Counted from the first letter of the stretch, positions 38,472 to 49,638 are shown. The stretch: DNA of 64,000 bases from Endomicrobium sp. (GCA_031290155.1 JAITOB010000004.1:1-64000), one strand, 5' to 3'. The notes: generated from the letters alone by a model not told the origin. Translations and numbers: made by a program.

Positions 38472-38950
38472 TATTTTATCCTTTTACATATTGAAGCAAC
38501 CGACATTGCCACTATTCCTTCATTCCGTCCGAGAAAACCCATTTTTTCATTTGTAGTTGCTTTAATTCCTATTCTTTCTTTCTTTAATTTAATTACTCTG
38601 GAAATATTTTCTTTCATAGCATCAATAAAAGGATATATCTTAGGCATTTCGGCTATCACTACGGCGTCAACGTTATTTATAGAAAATTTTTTTTTCTTTA
38701 ACTCTTTATAAACAAACTCTAAAAGAGAAATACTAGAAATATTTTTATATTGAATATCTGTATTTGGAAAAAAATGCCCTATATCATTTAAACCCGCAGC
38801 GCCAAGCAACGCATCCATTAAAGCATGTACCAGCACATCGGCATCGCTGTGCCCGTCAAGACCCTGAGGATTCGCTATTTTAACTCCTCCCAAAATAAGA
38901 GCCCTGCCTTTTTTAAATCTGTGGACGTCATATCCAAGCCCTATATACAT
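38471..38950 (-). CDS. ispF: 2-C-methyl-D-erythritol 2,4-cyclodiphosphate synthase
   Basis: A 159-residue Isp[21 protein letters not shown] with the metal-binding Dx[23 protein letters not shown], and the C-terminal [20 protein letters not shown]. It forms the cyclic diphosphate in the non-mevalonate isoprenoid pathway. It is monofunctional and lies just downstream of ispD, the enzyme two steps earlier. Confidence 0.96.
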   Translation of the reverse strand: MYIGLGYDVHRFKKGRALILGGVKIANPQGLDGHSDADVLVHALMDALLGAAGLNDIGHFFPNTDIQYKNISSISLLEFVYKELKKKKFSINNVDAVVIAEMPKIYPFIDAMKENISRVIKLKKERIGIKATTNEKMGFLGRNEGIVAMSVASICKRIK

Positions 38951-39007
38951 ATATTTATCCTGTTATTATTTCTCATATGCCTCTACAGCCGGCAAAAACA
39001 CTTAAAA

Positions 39008-39682
39008 TTATCTGACGGAAACAACAGCAGCCGCTAATTTAAAATCTTGCTTTGTCGTTATTTTAAAGTTCGGAAATTTTGTTTCAACGCCGTACACTTT
39101 AACTTTTAAATTTTCTACAAGCTGAGAATCGTCAGTTATATTTTTAGGCGCTCTTTTAGAATAAGCTTTTTTAATTAATTTTGTTTCAAAAATTTGAGGC
39201 GTCTGTGCGTTTCTTAAGACAGACCTGTTTAGAGTTTTCAATATACGCTCGTCTCCGGATACTAATTTAACAGTGTCTTTTACTTTCTCAACTGCAACAG
39301 CCGCCTTAGTTTTTACCGCTTTTTTTAAAATAGACAAAATATCTTCTTTAGATACGAGAGGTCTTACTGCATCGTGCACAGCAGTAAAATCAATATTATC
39401 ATTAACAAGGGCAAGCCCATTTTTTACAGAATCAAATCTTTCATTGCCGCCTGCAACGCAGATAAAATCCGTCTTATATTTTAAAGACAAAGATTTTACC
39501 ATATCATTGGGCACAACTACGATTATTTGTTTAAAACTTTTTATTGAAGCAAAAGTTTCAACACTCCATAAAAATACAGGTTTGCCGTTGAGATCTAAAA
39601 ATTGCTTAGGAACAGAACTCCCAATATTAATGCCGAACCTTTTACCAGACCCCGCCGCTACTATTATTATTGCATTTTTCAT
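39008..39682 (-). CDS. ispD: 2-C-methyl-D-erythritol 4-phosphate cytidylyltransferase
   Basis: A 224-residue IspD. The nucleotide-binding start IIVAAGSGKRFG and PKQFLDLNGKPVFLWSVETF, the VHDAVRPLVSKEDI motif and the C-terminal NFKITTKQDFKLA are all present. It couples CTP to methylerythritol phosphate. The start lies five bases after the stop of the broken PIN-TRAM gene, keeping the yacL-ispD-ispF order known from many bacteria. Confidence 0.95.
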   Translation of the reverse strand: MKNAIIIVAAGSGKRFGINIGSSVPKQFLDLNGKPVFLWSVETFASIKSFKQIIVVVPNDMVKSLSLKYKTDFICVAGGNERFDSVKNGLALVNDNIDFTAVHDAVRPLVSKEDILSILKKAVKTKAAVAVEKVKDTVKLVSGDERILKTLNRSVLRNAQTPQIFETKLIKKAYSKRAPKNITDDSQLVENLKVKVYGVETKFPNFKITTKQDFKLAAAVVSVR

Positions 39683-39687
39683 TTGAT

Positions 39688-40290
39688 TTAGCCCTGAACT
39701 TTTCCGAATATTACTTTCCCGGATGAAGTAAATATGCAGACGTAATTGTTAAAACAACTTCTTTTCCTAAAAAATTAATGCCGTTTTCCGCCACAACCAT
39801 CGTTTTATCATCAAAATAACCTACAGCCTACTGATGCTGCATTCCTTCTTTAATTAAATGTACATTCGCTGTTCTCCAGGCAGTAACACAGGATAAAGAG
39901 CAGCTTCTAAATCATTGATATTCAATACTGACACGCCGTTTAAAGATGCTTCTTTATACAAACTTTAATACAGGATCGCTTATTTTATTAAAATCTTTTT
40001 CACTATCTCAATATCTACAGAGGCTATTTTCTTAAGCTTTTCAATTGTTGAGAATCCTCTTTTTGAACGGCAGCGTTAATTTGATCGGAAGATTTAGCAA
40101 AAGCTTTTAATTCGTCTACTACAAATGACGGTATAATTAAATCCAAAAGCAGAAATTTTGTCTTTATTATATAATAAATTCTTCCGTCTACCATATATGC
40201 TGGAATCAATAACAGCTTTTTTACGTCCAGATTTTCTGTTTTTTATTAATAAAATGATTAAAAAACAGTATAGTTAGAATTTCAAAAAAA
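39688..40290 (-). pseudogene. PIN-TRAM domain (YacL-like) protein remnant
   Basis: Frame-shifted pieces give RKKAVIDSS and MVDGRIYYIIKTKFLLLDLI and PSFVVDELKAFAKSSDQI, the PIN-domain nuclease start of YacL-type proteins. LNGVSVLNINDLEAALYPVL follows, and a TRAM-like tail ends with VVAENGINFLGKEVVLTITS and GKVIFGKVQG. There are about five shifts or stops, and the N-terminal membrane helices are mostly gone. The intact protein would be a membrane-tethered putative ribonuclease. It ends five bases before ispD, so ispD once followed it in an operon. Confidence 0.75.
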
Positions 40291-40478
40291 ATAAATTAAC
40301 ATAGACATTCTACCTCGTATAATAAAATTTTTAAACAATTTTTAAACCGATTTATTTTACTGTCAATGTAAAAAAATACAAACATTATAACATTTCAGCA
40401 TATTTTAAAATTTCTTTACAGTTTATATTTTAACACAGCAGCATTTTTTTAAAATTCGCAATTACAATTTTATTTTAA

Positions 40479-42779
40479 TTAATTGCCATACAAACTTATA
40501 ATCGCTTTCCAGCGTTTTGTCCAATCAGTCAAGTAATTAGGTCGCAGAATCTATCAAATTTGCATTTTTAAATATTTTATAATTTGTCGCTATATTTTTG
40601 GATATCCAGCTGTCCGCTCTTTGCGCATCAGAATTAATTTTGTTTTTAGAAGCGTCGATACTACTGCCTGTAACATAACCTCCGTTTACAACGCCTGTTT
40701 TCATTTAACATCATTGCCATTTTACCGTCAATGCCGTTTGAAATAACACCGGATATCATAACATCCTCACTTTGCAAAATATATTGTTTAAAATCTTTAA
40801 ATATTTGCAAATCTTTACTATTGAGACTATCAGATTCTGAAACCGGAACTTTTAAATATACCTCTTCTCCGTCTTTAGGAGAAATAAATCCGCTACCATC
40901 AAACATATTTATATTTTTAAGAACTACTCTGACATAAACGACTTTTCCTTGCGTCAGCATATCCTCTGCATTTACATTTACGTGTTGCCGTTCTCATCAA
41001 AAAAATCGGTCATTTTTCTTCTATAACAGCATTGTATTCATAGTATTTGTCGGTACTGGTTTTACTGTCTTTCATATTTCCAATACGATTGTTTTTAAAG
41101 TAAGTACACGGTTGTTTTTTACAAAATTAATACTAAATGACAAAGTACTATAAGTATTCTGAGTTTTGGTAGCTGTTGTTACCAGAGCGCCTGTAGTGTC
41201 GTCGTTATGAGTATCATAGTTCGGTACGCTGTTATTTTTACTATACTCCCCTGGTAATTGTTACCGAAGAATATCCTCCTTTTGCTTTAAGAGAATCGAA
41301 AAGTTTCTTGATAGATATATATATTTGAGATCCTGCAGACAATCTTTTTTCCTGGTCCGCAAGATTTTTTAAAGCTGTCTCAATAGATTTGCCCTTTAAC
41401 TCATCTTGAAATTTTTTCCATTCATTGCTATTTTTGTACTTTCATCAGTAAAAAGAAGAATTTTCATTAAAGCTTTAGCACTGATTTGTAAATTTGTAAC
41501 GCTGCTATTAGCAATAAGATTTTCGCAGCGATTTATTTACTTCATCCTCAGTTGCTGCCGCCTGCGAATTACGAATTGCTTTTGAAATATCAGCAATTTC
41601 TTCGCGTACGCTGTTCTCAGAGCTGTCTGTAGGAGACTCAATCCCAATAAATTCCCATTCTCATCATATAACATATATACTGGTTTGAACTCCATTATTG
41701 TATAATACTGCACTGAAAATTATACCGGCAGACGAGTAATTATATTTTGTTGTAACAAAATGAGTGATATCTCCGGATTTCAAGTCTTCTTTATACTTCA
41801 TAGAGCCGTCTTCATTGTAAGCATACCTTGCAACTTCAGTTATATCCGATATGGTCTGATTATTTGGATCAGTGATGTCAAGGTGCATTTCGTAATCTGA
41901 TGTCGGCAGTCCGTTTTTATTATATTTTTATTGTTTTTGTAAGACCTTCCATACCTTCCCGAAAAACAATATTGCCGTCTTTATCTGTCATATAGACAGG
42001 GAGATGAGTATGCTCGTCATATACCGGCTGGCCGTCATCGTATAATTTAATTAACGGCTCGCCGATTGTGTATACATATTGAATATATTCTTCCACATTC
42101 CCCTTGGCGTCATACTTCCATTCCCCAACCGCGCTGTCCGTCAGCGCAGATTGTTTGCTGCTGTTTACCATTAGATATGTTTGTAAATCTCGCCGTTCCG
42201 TCAGGCGATCCAAAGTCTACAGCTACAATAATATTCACATCGGCTAAATGATTTTTCCCGCTAGTACCCAGCCATTCCGCCGCAGTATCAAGACCTCCAT
42301 TATCAGGATTTCCGCTTGAATCGGTTGTAGACAAACTGGCAATTTGCGAATATGTAAATCCTAATGAAATAATAAATTTAACTAGTCCGCCAGCATCTTC
42401 TATTACTTTAGCGTCAGAACCGTATAATTGAAAACACGAGCAAATATACGGCGGCGCCGTACTATAATCACTGGTATCTTTTGAAGGATCGCTCTATAAC
42501 ATTCATACCATATACATCACAATACTGCCGTCTCTATGTTTTACTGAAACCGGCTGTCCTTGATAATAATTCATAGCTGAAGTTATCTTTCCAATAAGAT
42601 AAATTTTATTAGATTGTTCGAACGAAAGGATATCAATATTTTGAGTATTATTTAGACTTTTTAGATTCCACGCTGAGAATCAGAAAGATTTATAGAATCA
42701 TAAGTATTTACTGAAAAAATATCGTTGGTTAGTATAACGACAATATTAGTGCTAGCATTATACTTATTATTTTTCTCAT
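40479..42779 (-). pseudogene. Large exported protein remnant, family unknown
   Basis: GGAGGATATA precedes an ATG at 42779 and a signal-peptide-like start (MRKIISIMLALILSLY), then a stop. Shifted pieces continue for 2.3 kb. They include a repeated phrase of the form QGQPVSVKHRDGSIVMYM (near 42530), HLPVYMTDKDGNIVFREGM (near 41960), and blocks with WKYDAKGNVEEYIQYVYT and ITEVARYAYNEDGSMKYKE. The last recognisable part is NIATNYKIFKNANLIDSAT and a stop at 40479. At least ten breaks. The repeats and composition suggest a surface or secreted protein; I do not recognise the family and assign no function. Confidence 0.55.
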
Positions 42780-42811
42780 TATATCCTCCATTTTTGCTTT
42801 ACTATATTTTA

Positions 42812-44341
42812 TTATTTTAATATTTTATAAACTTCTTTACTGTACTTCCAGCTTTCAAGTAAAGCCGTATTCTTTTCGTCTGCATTTTTGCAATTTTTAT
42901 TATATTTGTTAAAGTAAATATATTATCATTATTGTATTTTTCCAGCGCTCTTTTGGCTTCCATTTTATCCGGTTTATAGGTTAAAACAGTTCTTAAATAT
43001 TCCTTTGCCTTTACAAAATCTCCCTTACCGTAAAGAGACATTCCAAATTCATAATATTTTTGCGAAAGATCATCGGCAAGTTTTCTGTATTCAAGCGCCG
43101 CCGAAGTATTACCGGAGTTGTATTTGACAGCAGTTTTGTATTCTTTTGCCGCGTCTTCAAATTTATTTTTTACGTAAAATTCAAAACCTTTTTTATAGTG
43201 CATATCGGATAAATCTTCATTTATTTTTGTTATATATTCTTGTGCATTTTTGCATAATCCGAAAATTCATAAGTTCCGTTCTTGTTTTATTCTGCATATC
43301 TTCAATTTTTTTTGTTTTTGCGGATTGTTCTGTTTTAATATTATTTTCTATTAACTTCTTGGCATCTGTTCTCTGCGGAGCCGCTATTACAACAGCTTCA
43401 AAATACACTGTAGCATCTTTAATTTACCCTGTTCAAACAAAGTATGCCCTGCTTGTATATTTCTGCAACTTTATCGGAAGCAATTTTGGCAAGCTGGTTG
43501 TTTATATTTGTAACTTCATCTTTTGCCGTTTTATTTTCAGAATCTATATCCAAAATAAATTCAAGAGATTCTTTTGAATGAATAATATCTCCTTTTTTAT
43601 AAAATTTTTGCGGGCTTTCTCATAAATATTTAATTCTTTCATTATTTTTTCTCTTTTCTTTTCAATAGAAGCTTTACGCACATAATTTTCCGTTTTTTCT
43701 ATTCCGCTCTTTGCCCGCGTTTTATATATTCATTAACTACACTGGCATGATACGCATCTATGTTTGAAGGTTCATTTATGATTTTCCAAATATTTGCGCG
43801 ATGGAATATGTTCAGGATAAACGGAAAAAATTTCATCAAATTTTTGTCTTGCAACCACAAAATCTTTTCTACGGTAAAATTCAACAGCTTCTCTGAAATG
43901 CATCTGCATATAAAAACTTAATCATATGCGGTTTTTTCCGTGCTAAATTTGCCTACAGCGCAGATTAAATTAATATTGTGAGCGTCCCGCCGTCCTTCTC
44001 CCGTCATATAAGAATAATCTAACATCAAACTCTGGAATTCAAAACCGAATCCCGTACGAACGTCCGCATTAAGCGGTTCATTTACCTGTCCTTGAGCCTA
44101 AAAAAGACACGGGAGAAATTGAAATACCGGCAGATAAAATATTATCGGAATAAGCGTATATATTATAATCTAAAGTCATCGTAAATTTATAGAAATCGTT
44201 TTCTTGATAAGCCGCGACGAAAACTAAAGCCTGCGGCAAGTTATAATCCTGCGTGATAAATTTTAATTTTGACCCTAAATTTTTATAAGTTATTCCTATT
44301 AAAAAATTTTGCATTTGCGGCAAGGTCAAAATACAGCCGAT
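42812..44341 (-). pseudogene. PorV-like barrel / TPR protein remnant
   Basis: At the 5' end, IGCILTLPQMQNFLIGITYK and NLGSKLKFITQDYNLPQALV followed by NDILSAGISISPVSFLGSR match the C-terminal part of PorV/PorQ-like outer-membrane proteins. After further shifts come tetratricopeptide-like units, such as FREAVEFYRRKDFVV (near 43880) and YEFGMSLYGKGDFVKAKEYL (near 43000). More than six breaks. The N-terminal half of the barrel is missing because the gene is fused to a broken histidine kinase at about 44342. Confidence 0.6.
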
Positions 44342-45099
44342 ATCAGCCGTTTCTTTTATTGCTTCATTAATATCTATTGGAGTCATATCTTATAGTAAAA
44401 TTACCTGATTTTAATTTTGTTAAATTTAAAATATTATCTATAAAACTTTTAAGCCTTTCTGCAGATTTTTGATAATATTTAATCCTTTAATTTGCTGGCT
44501 GCAGGAGTAATTTTCTTTTATCTTTCGTATCAGCAAATTACAATACCCTTCTATCGCAAATAAAGGAGTTTTAAGTTCATGCGAAATAAACTTGTCTTTC
44601 AAACTGTCGGTTTTCTTTATAAGTTTAATAATCAGTCTTACAATTAAGTCGGCACCCAAAACACTTAAAATATACTTACAACTTATATTGATCTCCAAAG
44701 AATATGGGCGATGAATATTCATAAATGGTTTCTTCTAAAGCTTTATACTCTTTAGTTTTATAGATATATGGATTTTGCAGTCTGGGAATAAAGTTATATC
44801 CTGTTTTAGTATCATCTCTAAATACAAAAACTTTATTGTATTCATTAACGAAAGACGCATATAAAACAATGGGTTTAGAAACAGAAATAATTTCTTCTAC
44901 TACCTGACAATCTTTATTTGTTCTGAGGGATTTGGTATAAGAAACCCAGGAGTGTCTTAAAAGACAATTCTCTCCCTTCTAGAAATTGTTCTTTTAAAAA
45001 ACTTTTATGCAAAAAGTAAATTGCACAGGAAAGAAACAATACTATTGTTAAGGATAATATTAACACCGAAAATGTGAACTTAAATCTTAAGTTCATCAC
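44342..45099 (-). pseudogene. Sensor histidine kinase remnant
   Basis: It opens with a membrane helix (FTFSVLILSLTIVLFLSCAIY) at 45030-45090 and keeps a phospho-acceptor helix DKFISHELKTPLFAIEGY near 44570, with the catalytic histidine in HELKTP. After another shift, ERLKSFIDNILNLTKLKSG and TPIDINEAIKETAD lead to where the ATPase domain should begin. There the sequence turns into the PorV-like protein, so the whole ATP-binding domain has been deleted. Stops and shifts occur throughout. No response regulator is visible nearby. Confidence 0.75.
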
Positions 45100-45174
45100 A
45101 ACCCTTGTTTAGAAATTTGGGTGGAAGTATATAAAACATTAAACGTATTATGTCAAATCGTCTGTAAACAATAT

Positions 45175-45462
45175 TTATTCTTTGGGTTCAATAGAAATAA
45201 CCACACCGCCGGTTAATTTTGAAGCCACAAAGTTATAAGACCAGGCTACAAAAACTATACCGATAACCATAATAACAGTGTATGAAACTACAAAAAGAAA
45301 CCATGATAAGAGTTTTACATCAAAACCGAGACCTGCAACTAACCCGGTTGGCGAAACGAAAAACAGAATAGACCCGAGGACAATACCTAAAATTAAAAAA
45401 ACAACAGGAAAAATTTTAAGGATTGATGAGATTTGGACTCTCTTAATATCATACAGTGACAT
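45175..45462 (-). CDS. Small membrane protein of unknown function
   Basis: A 95-residue protein with a short N-terminal basic helix (DIKRVQISSILKIFPV) and two hydrophobic helices (roughly residues 17-42 and 50-75). It ends in a hydrophilic tail, VVISIEPKE. It vaguely resembles small DUF3566-like proteins, but I cannot confirm this. A strong promoter and an AAGGGAGG ribosome-binding site precede it. It is intact among decayed neighbours, which suggests it is used. Confidence 0.7.
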   Translation of the reverse strand: MSLYDIKRVQISSILKIFPVVFLILGIVLGSILFFVSPTGLVAGLGFDVKLLSWFLFVVSYTVIMVIGIVFVAWSYNFVASKLTGGVVISIEPKE

Positions 45463-45506
45463 TGAGCCTCCCTTTTATAGTTATATCCATATTTCTCCTA
45501 ATTTGA

Positions 45507-45536
45507 ATTGTAAAAAAATATTTCTTTTTTTGTCAA
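45507..45536 (-). promoter_or_regulatory. Promoter of the small membrane protein gene
   Basis: Minus-strand TTGACA (45531-45536), 18-base A/T spacer and TACAAT (45507-45512), about 45 bases upstream of the ATG. Confidence 0.7.
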
Positions 45537-45778
45537 ATGACGTATTCTATTATATTATAAATAATATTTCAATGTTTTAAAGTTAAACAGCATAACTAAT
45601 AAATCGTCGGAAATTACAATATTTTGTAAAATCATTCGGTGTAGAAAAAGTTTAACAGATATATTTTAGTTTATTTAAAGCATATTTTTTTAGGTCAAAC
45701 TTATTTATAATAGAAATAAAAAAATTAAATGGAACAGAAAATAATTGACTTTGAAAAAACATAAAAAAACTGTATTTA

Positions 45779-46567
45779 ATGATGAATAAATGCAGTTTAT
45801 GTCCTAGAAAATGCGGCGTAAATAGAAATACCGGAGAAAAAGGGCTTTGTAAAGCCGCAGATACAATATTTATTTCAACCGGTATGATTCACAGAGGCGA
45901 AGAACCACCTATAAGCGCAAAAAAAAAAAAAACGGATCAGGGGCAATCTTTTTTTCAAACTGCACTTTAAACTGCCTGCATATTCTGCCAAAATTATATG
46001 ATAAGCCAACTCGGCAAAGAAAATAATGATTGATGATTTAGTCTATACTATGCTTAATCTGCAAAAAAACAAGGCGTCCATAATATAAATTTCGTCGCTC
46101 CTACCCACACATTACAGCGGCATATAGTAAAAGCAGTTTTATTGCCCACAAAGAAGGGTTAACATTGCCGGTATTATATAACACCTGCGGCGGATATGAA
46201 AGTATTGAAACCTTAAAGTTTTTAGAAGGGACTGTTGACATATACCTTCCTGATATAAAATATTCTACCAATGAAAAGACAAGTCGGCAATTTAGCAGTT
46301 AATAGCGACGGATTGCTAAAAAGGAATCATTGTAAGACACTTAGTTCTGCCAGGAAACATTGAAAACACTAAAAAGCCTTAGAGTTTATTGCAAAGGAAT
46401 TGTCTGAAAATACTTTTATAAGTTTAATGTCACGGTATTATCCAACATATAAATCAAACAACTTTAGAGAATTATCTCGTTCTTTAACAAAAGAGGAATA
46501 AGAAGAAGCGGTAAATTATCTTGGAATCTTAAATCCAGAAAACGGATGGGTACAAAATTTATGTTAA
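45779..46567 (+). pseudogene. Radical SAM activating-enzyme-like protein remnant
   Basis: It starts with two ATG codons and reads NKCSLCPRKCGVNRNTGEKG then LCKAADT, typical of the cysteine-rich N-terminus of pyruvate-formate-lyase-activase-like radical SAM proteins. The SAM cluster motif survives only in another frame (CTLNC-type then FCQNYMISQLG near 45960-46000). Later phrases YNTCGGYESIETLKFLEG and TVDIYLPDIKYS (46180-46265) and a tail near 46500-46567 continue the family. Six or more breaks. An A12 tract at 45922-45933 is one site of frame loss. Confidence 0.7.
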
Positions 46568-46692
46568 TAAAGTAAAAAACATTGCCCATGTAATTTATAA
46601 AGAACTTATTATTATAGTCTCAAAACTTTTTCTTATCAAGCATTTTTATACGGCTAGGTATAAATTCGTATTAAATAATTATAAAAATAAAA

Positions 46693-48108
46693 CTATAAAT
46701 CTGTTATCGGTCTAAATTTAGGAACAAGAATCTTCATTATACACCATGCTAGTAAATAAGCAGTCGCGCAGAAAACAAACATTATAGTATATCCCGTCTC
46801 TATATGACCCAGCACGCTGTAATAATCAAACAGCCAGCCACCAGTTTTAGAGACAACCACGCCACCCAAACCGCCTGCCATACCGCCGATACCAGTTATT
46901 GAAGCCACAACTTTTTTAGGAAACATATCCGAAACAGTGGTAAAAAGGTTTGCCGACCATGCCTGATGCGCTGAAGTACCTATTCCTATAAACAAAATAG
47001 GCCACCAATAACCTATCTTACTCAACGGCTGCGCTAAGAGTACCGTAAGAGGAAACAAAGCGATAACAATCATAGCTGTCATACGCGCGGGATACATATC
47101 CATACCTTTTTTAAGAAAATAAGCAGGAAACCATCCTCCGACTATGCTGCCTACCATAGTCATGCTATATAATACCGCAAGAGGCAGCATTATCTGCGTG
47201 CCTGCTATGCCGTAGTATGATTTAAGAAAAGACGGAAGCCAAAACAAGAAAAACCACCAAACACCGTCAGTAAGCAGTTTTCCTACTACAAAAGACCATG
47301 TCTGTTTATACCCTAGAAGATGAAACCATTCAATTTTCTTTCCGCTGCCTTTTTCTTTTGAATTATTTTCAATGAGTTGTTCTTGCGTATCGCTGTGAAT
47401 ATAGTTGTACTCGGTTTTATTTATTGTACCCTTTTCTAAAAGCTTTTTTGGACTATCATAACAATATTTCCAAAATATCAACCATAAAAATCCTATCCCT
47501 CCAACTATTATAAATGCACATTCCCAGCCTAAATATTCTGCTATCAAAGGAACGCTAAGAAGTGCTGCAATTGCGCCGATATTAGCGCCCGAATTAAAAA
47601 TGCCTGTTACCAAAGAACGTTCTTTTCTAGGAAACCATTCCGCTGTTGTTTTAATAGCTGAAGGAAAATTTCCAGCCTCCCCGACTCCAAGCACAAAACG
47701 AGAAAACATAAAACCTATTACAGATATGGGCATAAATATACCAACGGCAGCCAACAAAGGTGAAAAAGCGCCACCTATACTATTTGCAAAAGCGTGTATT
47801 ATAGCGCCTATTGACCATATTATTAAAGCCCAGGCATATCCTTTTTTAGTACCAAGCCAGTCTATAAACCTGCCGGCAAAAAGCAATGCTATCGCATAAC
47901 AAAATTGAAAAACCGCAGTAATATTGGCATAATCGCTGTAAGACCAGTGGAATTCCTCCGCTAAATATGGCTGTAATAAGCTTAACACCTGCCTGTCTAC
48001 ATAATTGATAGTAGTAGCAAAAAAAAGCAATGCGCAAATAGTCCACCTGTACTCAGTCATTTTTTGATTTGTTCTATCGAGATTTGTGAAGACTTTGTCT
48101 TGTTCCAT
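46693..48108 (-). CDS. exuT: MFS hexuronate transporter (ExuT-like)
   Basis: A 471-residue major facilitator of the anion:cation symporter family, with about twelve helices. Family text includes ATTINYVDRQVLSLLQPYLA in helix 1, RFVLGVGEAGNFPSAIKTTA in the first half, and AWSANLFTTVSDMFPKKVVA in the second. Members carry hexuronates such as glucuronate with protons. It is the last gene of the eda-kdgK-uxuA-uxuB-uxaC operon, so glucuronate is the best guess for the substrate. The family also includes other sugar-acid carriers. Confidence 0.85.
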   Translation of the reverse strand: MEQDKVFTNLDRTNQKMTEYRWTICALLFFATTINYVDRQVLSLLQPYLAEEFHWSYSDYANITAVFQFCYAIALLFAGRFIDWLGTKKGYAWALIIWSIGAIIHAFANSIGGAFSPLLAAVGIFMPISVIGFMFSRFVLGVGEAGNFPSAIKTTAEWFPRKERSLVTGIFNSGANIGAIAALLSVPLIAEYLGWECAFIIVGGIGFLWLIFWKYCYDSPKKLLEKGTINKTEYNYIHSDTQEQLIENNSKEKGSGKKIEWFHLLGYKQTWSFVVGKLLTDGVWWFFLFWLPSFLKSYYGIAGTQIMLPLAVLYSMTMVGSIVGGWFPAYFLKKGMDMYPARMTAMIVIALFPLTVLLAQPLSKIGYWWPILFIGIGTSAHQAWSANLFTTVSDMFPKKVVASITGIGGMAGGLGGVVVSKTGGWLFDYYSVLGHIETGYTIMFVFCATAYLLAWCIMKILVPKFRPITDL

Positions 48109-48209
48109 TATAATCTCCCCGCCTAAAAATAATACATTACTTAATTTTAGGCGACTTCTTGCTAAAAACTAATCCATATCTGCAATAAAACAATTTATAT
48201 GTAGATAAA

Positions 48210-49616
48210 TCAAAGTTTAAACTTGAAATAACGCACAGCATTATCATAAGAAATATCAGAAACTATTTTTGACAGTATTTGTATATCGTAAGGATATTCG
48301 CCATTTTCAACCCAGCTGCCTATCAAATCACATAAAACACGCCTAAAATACTCATGTCTTATGTAAGATAAAAAGCTGCGTGAATCTGTAAGCATACCGA
48401 CAAAATTACTTAAAATACCCAAATTGGCAAGAGAAGTAAGCTGTTCTATCATTCCGGTTTTATGATCGTTAAACCACCATGCGGCTCCGTGTTGTATCTT
48501 ACTCAATGCCGCGCTATTCTGGAAACAACCAATTATTGACCCTATAACGGCATTATCATTAGGATTAAGACTATATATTATAGTTTGGGGGAGTTCGCCG
48601 GTACATTCAAGGGCGTTCAAAAAATCTGCCATTTGAGCGCTGGGAGCAAAATTATTTATACAATCATGTCCGGTATCCGGACCGGATTTGTCAAATATCG
48701 ATGTGTTATTATTTCGTTTACAACCGTAATGCAGTTCCATAACGAGATCGTTTTTATAATATTCTCTTCCGGCAAAAAGCATAAAAGCGGTTTTATACTT
48801 CAATTCTTCTTCTTTACTAATAACTTTTCCTTTTAGCTTTTTGTCAAATATAGTCTCCACTTCTTTTTCCAAAGCAGGAACATACATAATATATTCAGGA
48901 GTATGGTCTGTTGCACGGCAACCTAAAGAAATAAAAAATTTAAGTCTTTTTTGAAAAGCTTGTTTCAAAGTTTCAAAAGAATTGATATTAATACCGCTTA
49001 CTTTTGAAAGCTTAAAAATATAATCTAAAAAATCCGATTTTTCTATACTCAGCGTTTTATCCGGACGCCAAACCGGAATAACTTGAACGTCAAAAAATTT
49101 ATCCCCTTTAATTTTTTGATGCCATTCAAGAGTATCTACAGGATCATCCGTTGTGCATATTAATGTAACGCCGGACTGCTTTATCATACCGCGAGCGGAC
49201 ATTGACTTATCTTGCAGCTTTTCGTTGCACAATGTCCATACTTTTTCTGCTGTTTTACTATTTAAAACGCCTTCATATCCGAAGTATTTTCTCAGCTCAA
49301 GATGACTCCAGTGATAAAGAGGATTGCCAATTGCTTTTTCAAGAGTTTCCGCCCACTTTTGAAATTTTTCTTTGTCAGACGCATCGCCTGTTATATATTT
49401 TTCTTCTACGCCGTTGGAACGCATCTGTCTCCACTTATAGTGATCCACTCCAAGCCAGACCTGGCTTATATTTTCAAACCTTCTATCTTCCGCGATTTCT
49501 TTGGGATTAATGTGGCAATGGTAATCCAGTATAGGTTTTTTTGCCGCATATTCATGGAAAAGTTTTTTTGATGTTTCTGTAGAAAGTAAAAAATCTTTAT
49601 CAAGAAATTTCTTCAT
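48210..49616 (-). CDS. uxaC: Glucuronate isomerase
   Basis: A 468-residue UxaC: PILDYHCHINPKEIAEDRRF near the N-terminus carries the metal-binding HxH, with LYHWSHLELRKYFGY, VTLICTTDDPVDTLEWHQ and MLTDSRSFLSYIRHEYFRR later. It isomerises D-glucuronate to D-fructuronate (and galacturonate to tagaturonate). It follows the SDR gene closely and precedes the transporter. It is full length with no damage. Confidence 0.95.
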   Translation of the reverse strand: MKKFLDKDFLLSTETSKKLFHEYAAKKPILDYHCHINPKEIAEDRRFENISQVWLGVDHYKWRQMRSNGVEEKYITGDASDKEKFQKWAETLEKAIGNPLYHWSHLELRKYFGYEGVLNSKTAEKVWTLCNEKLQDKSMSARGMIKQSGVTLICTTDDPVDTLEWHQKIKGDKFFDVQVIPVWRPDKTLSIEKSDFLDYIFKLSKVSGININSFETLKQAFQKRLKFFISLGCRATDHTPEYIMYVPALEKEVETIFDKKLKGKVISKEEELKYKTAFMLFAGREYYKNDLVMELHYGCKRNNNTSIFDKSGPDTGHDCINNFAPSAQMADFLNALECTGELPQTIIYSLNPNDNAVIGSIIGCFQNSAALSKIQHGAAWWFNDHKTGMIEQLTSLANLGILSNFVGMLTDSRSFLSYIRHEYFRRVLCDLIGSWVENGEYPYDIQILSKIVSDISYDNAVRYFKFKL

Positions 49617-49638
49617 AATTTTGCTCCCTTTCTATTTT

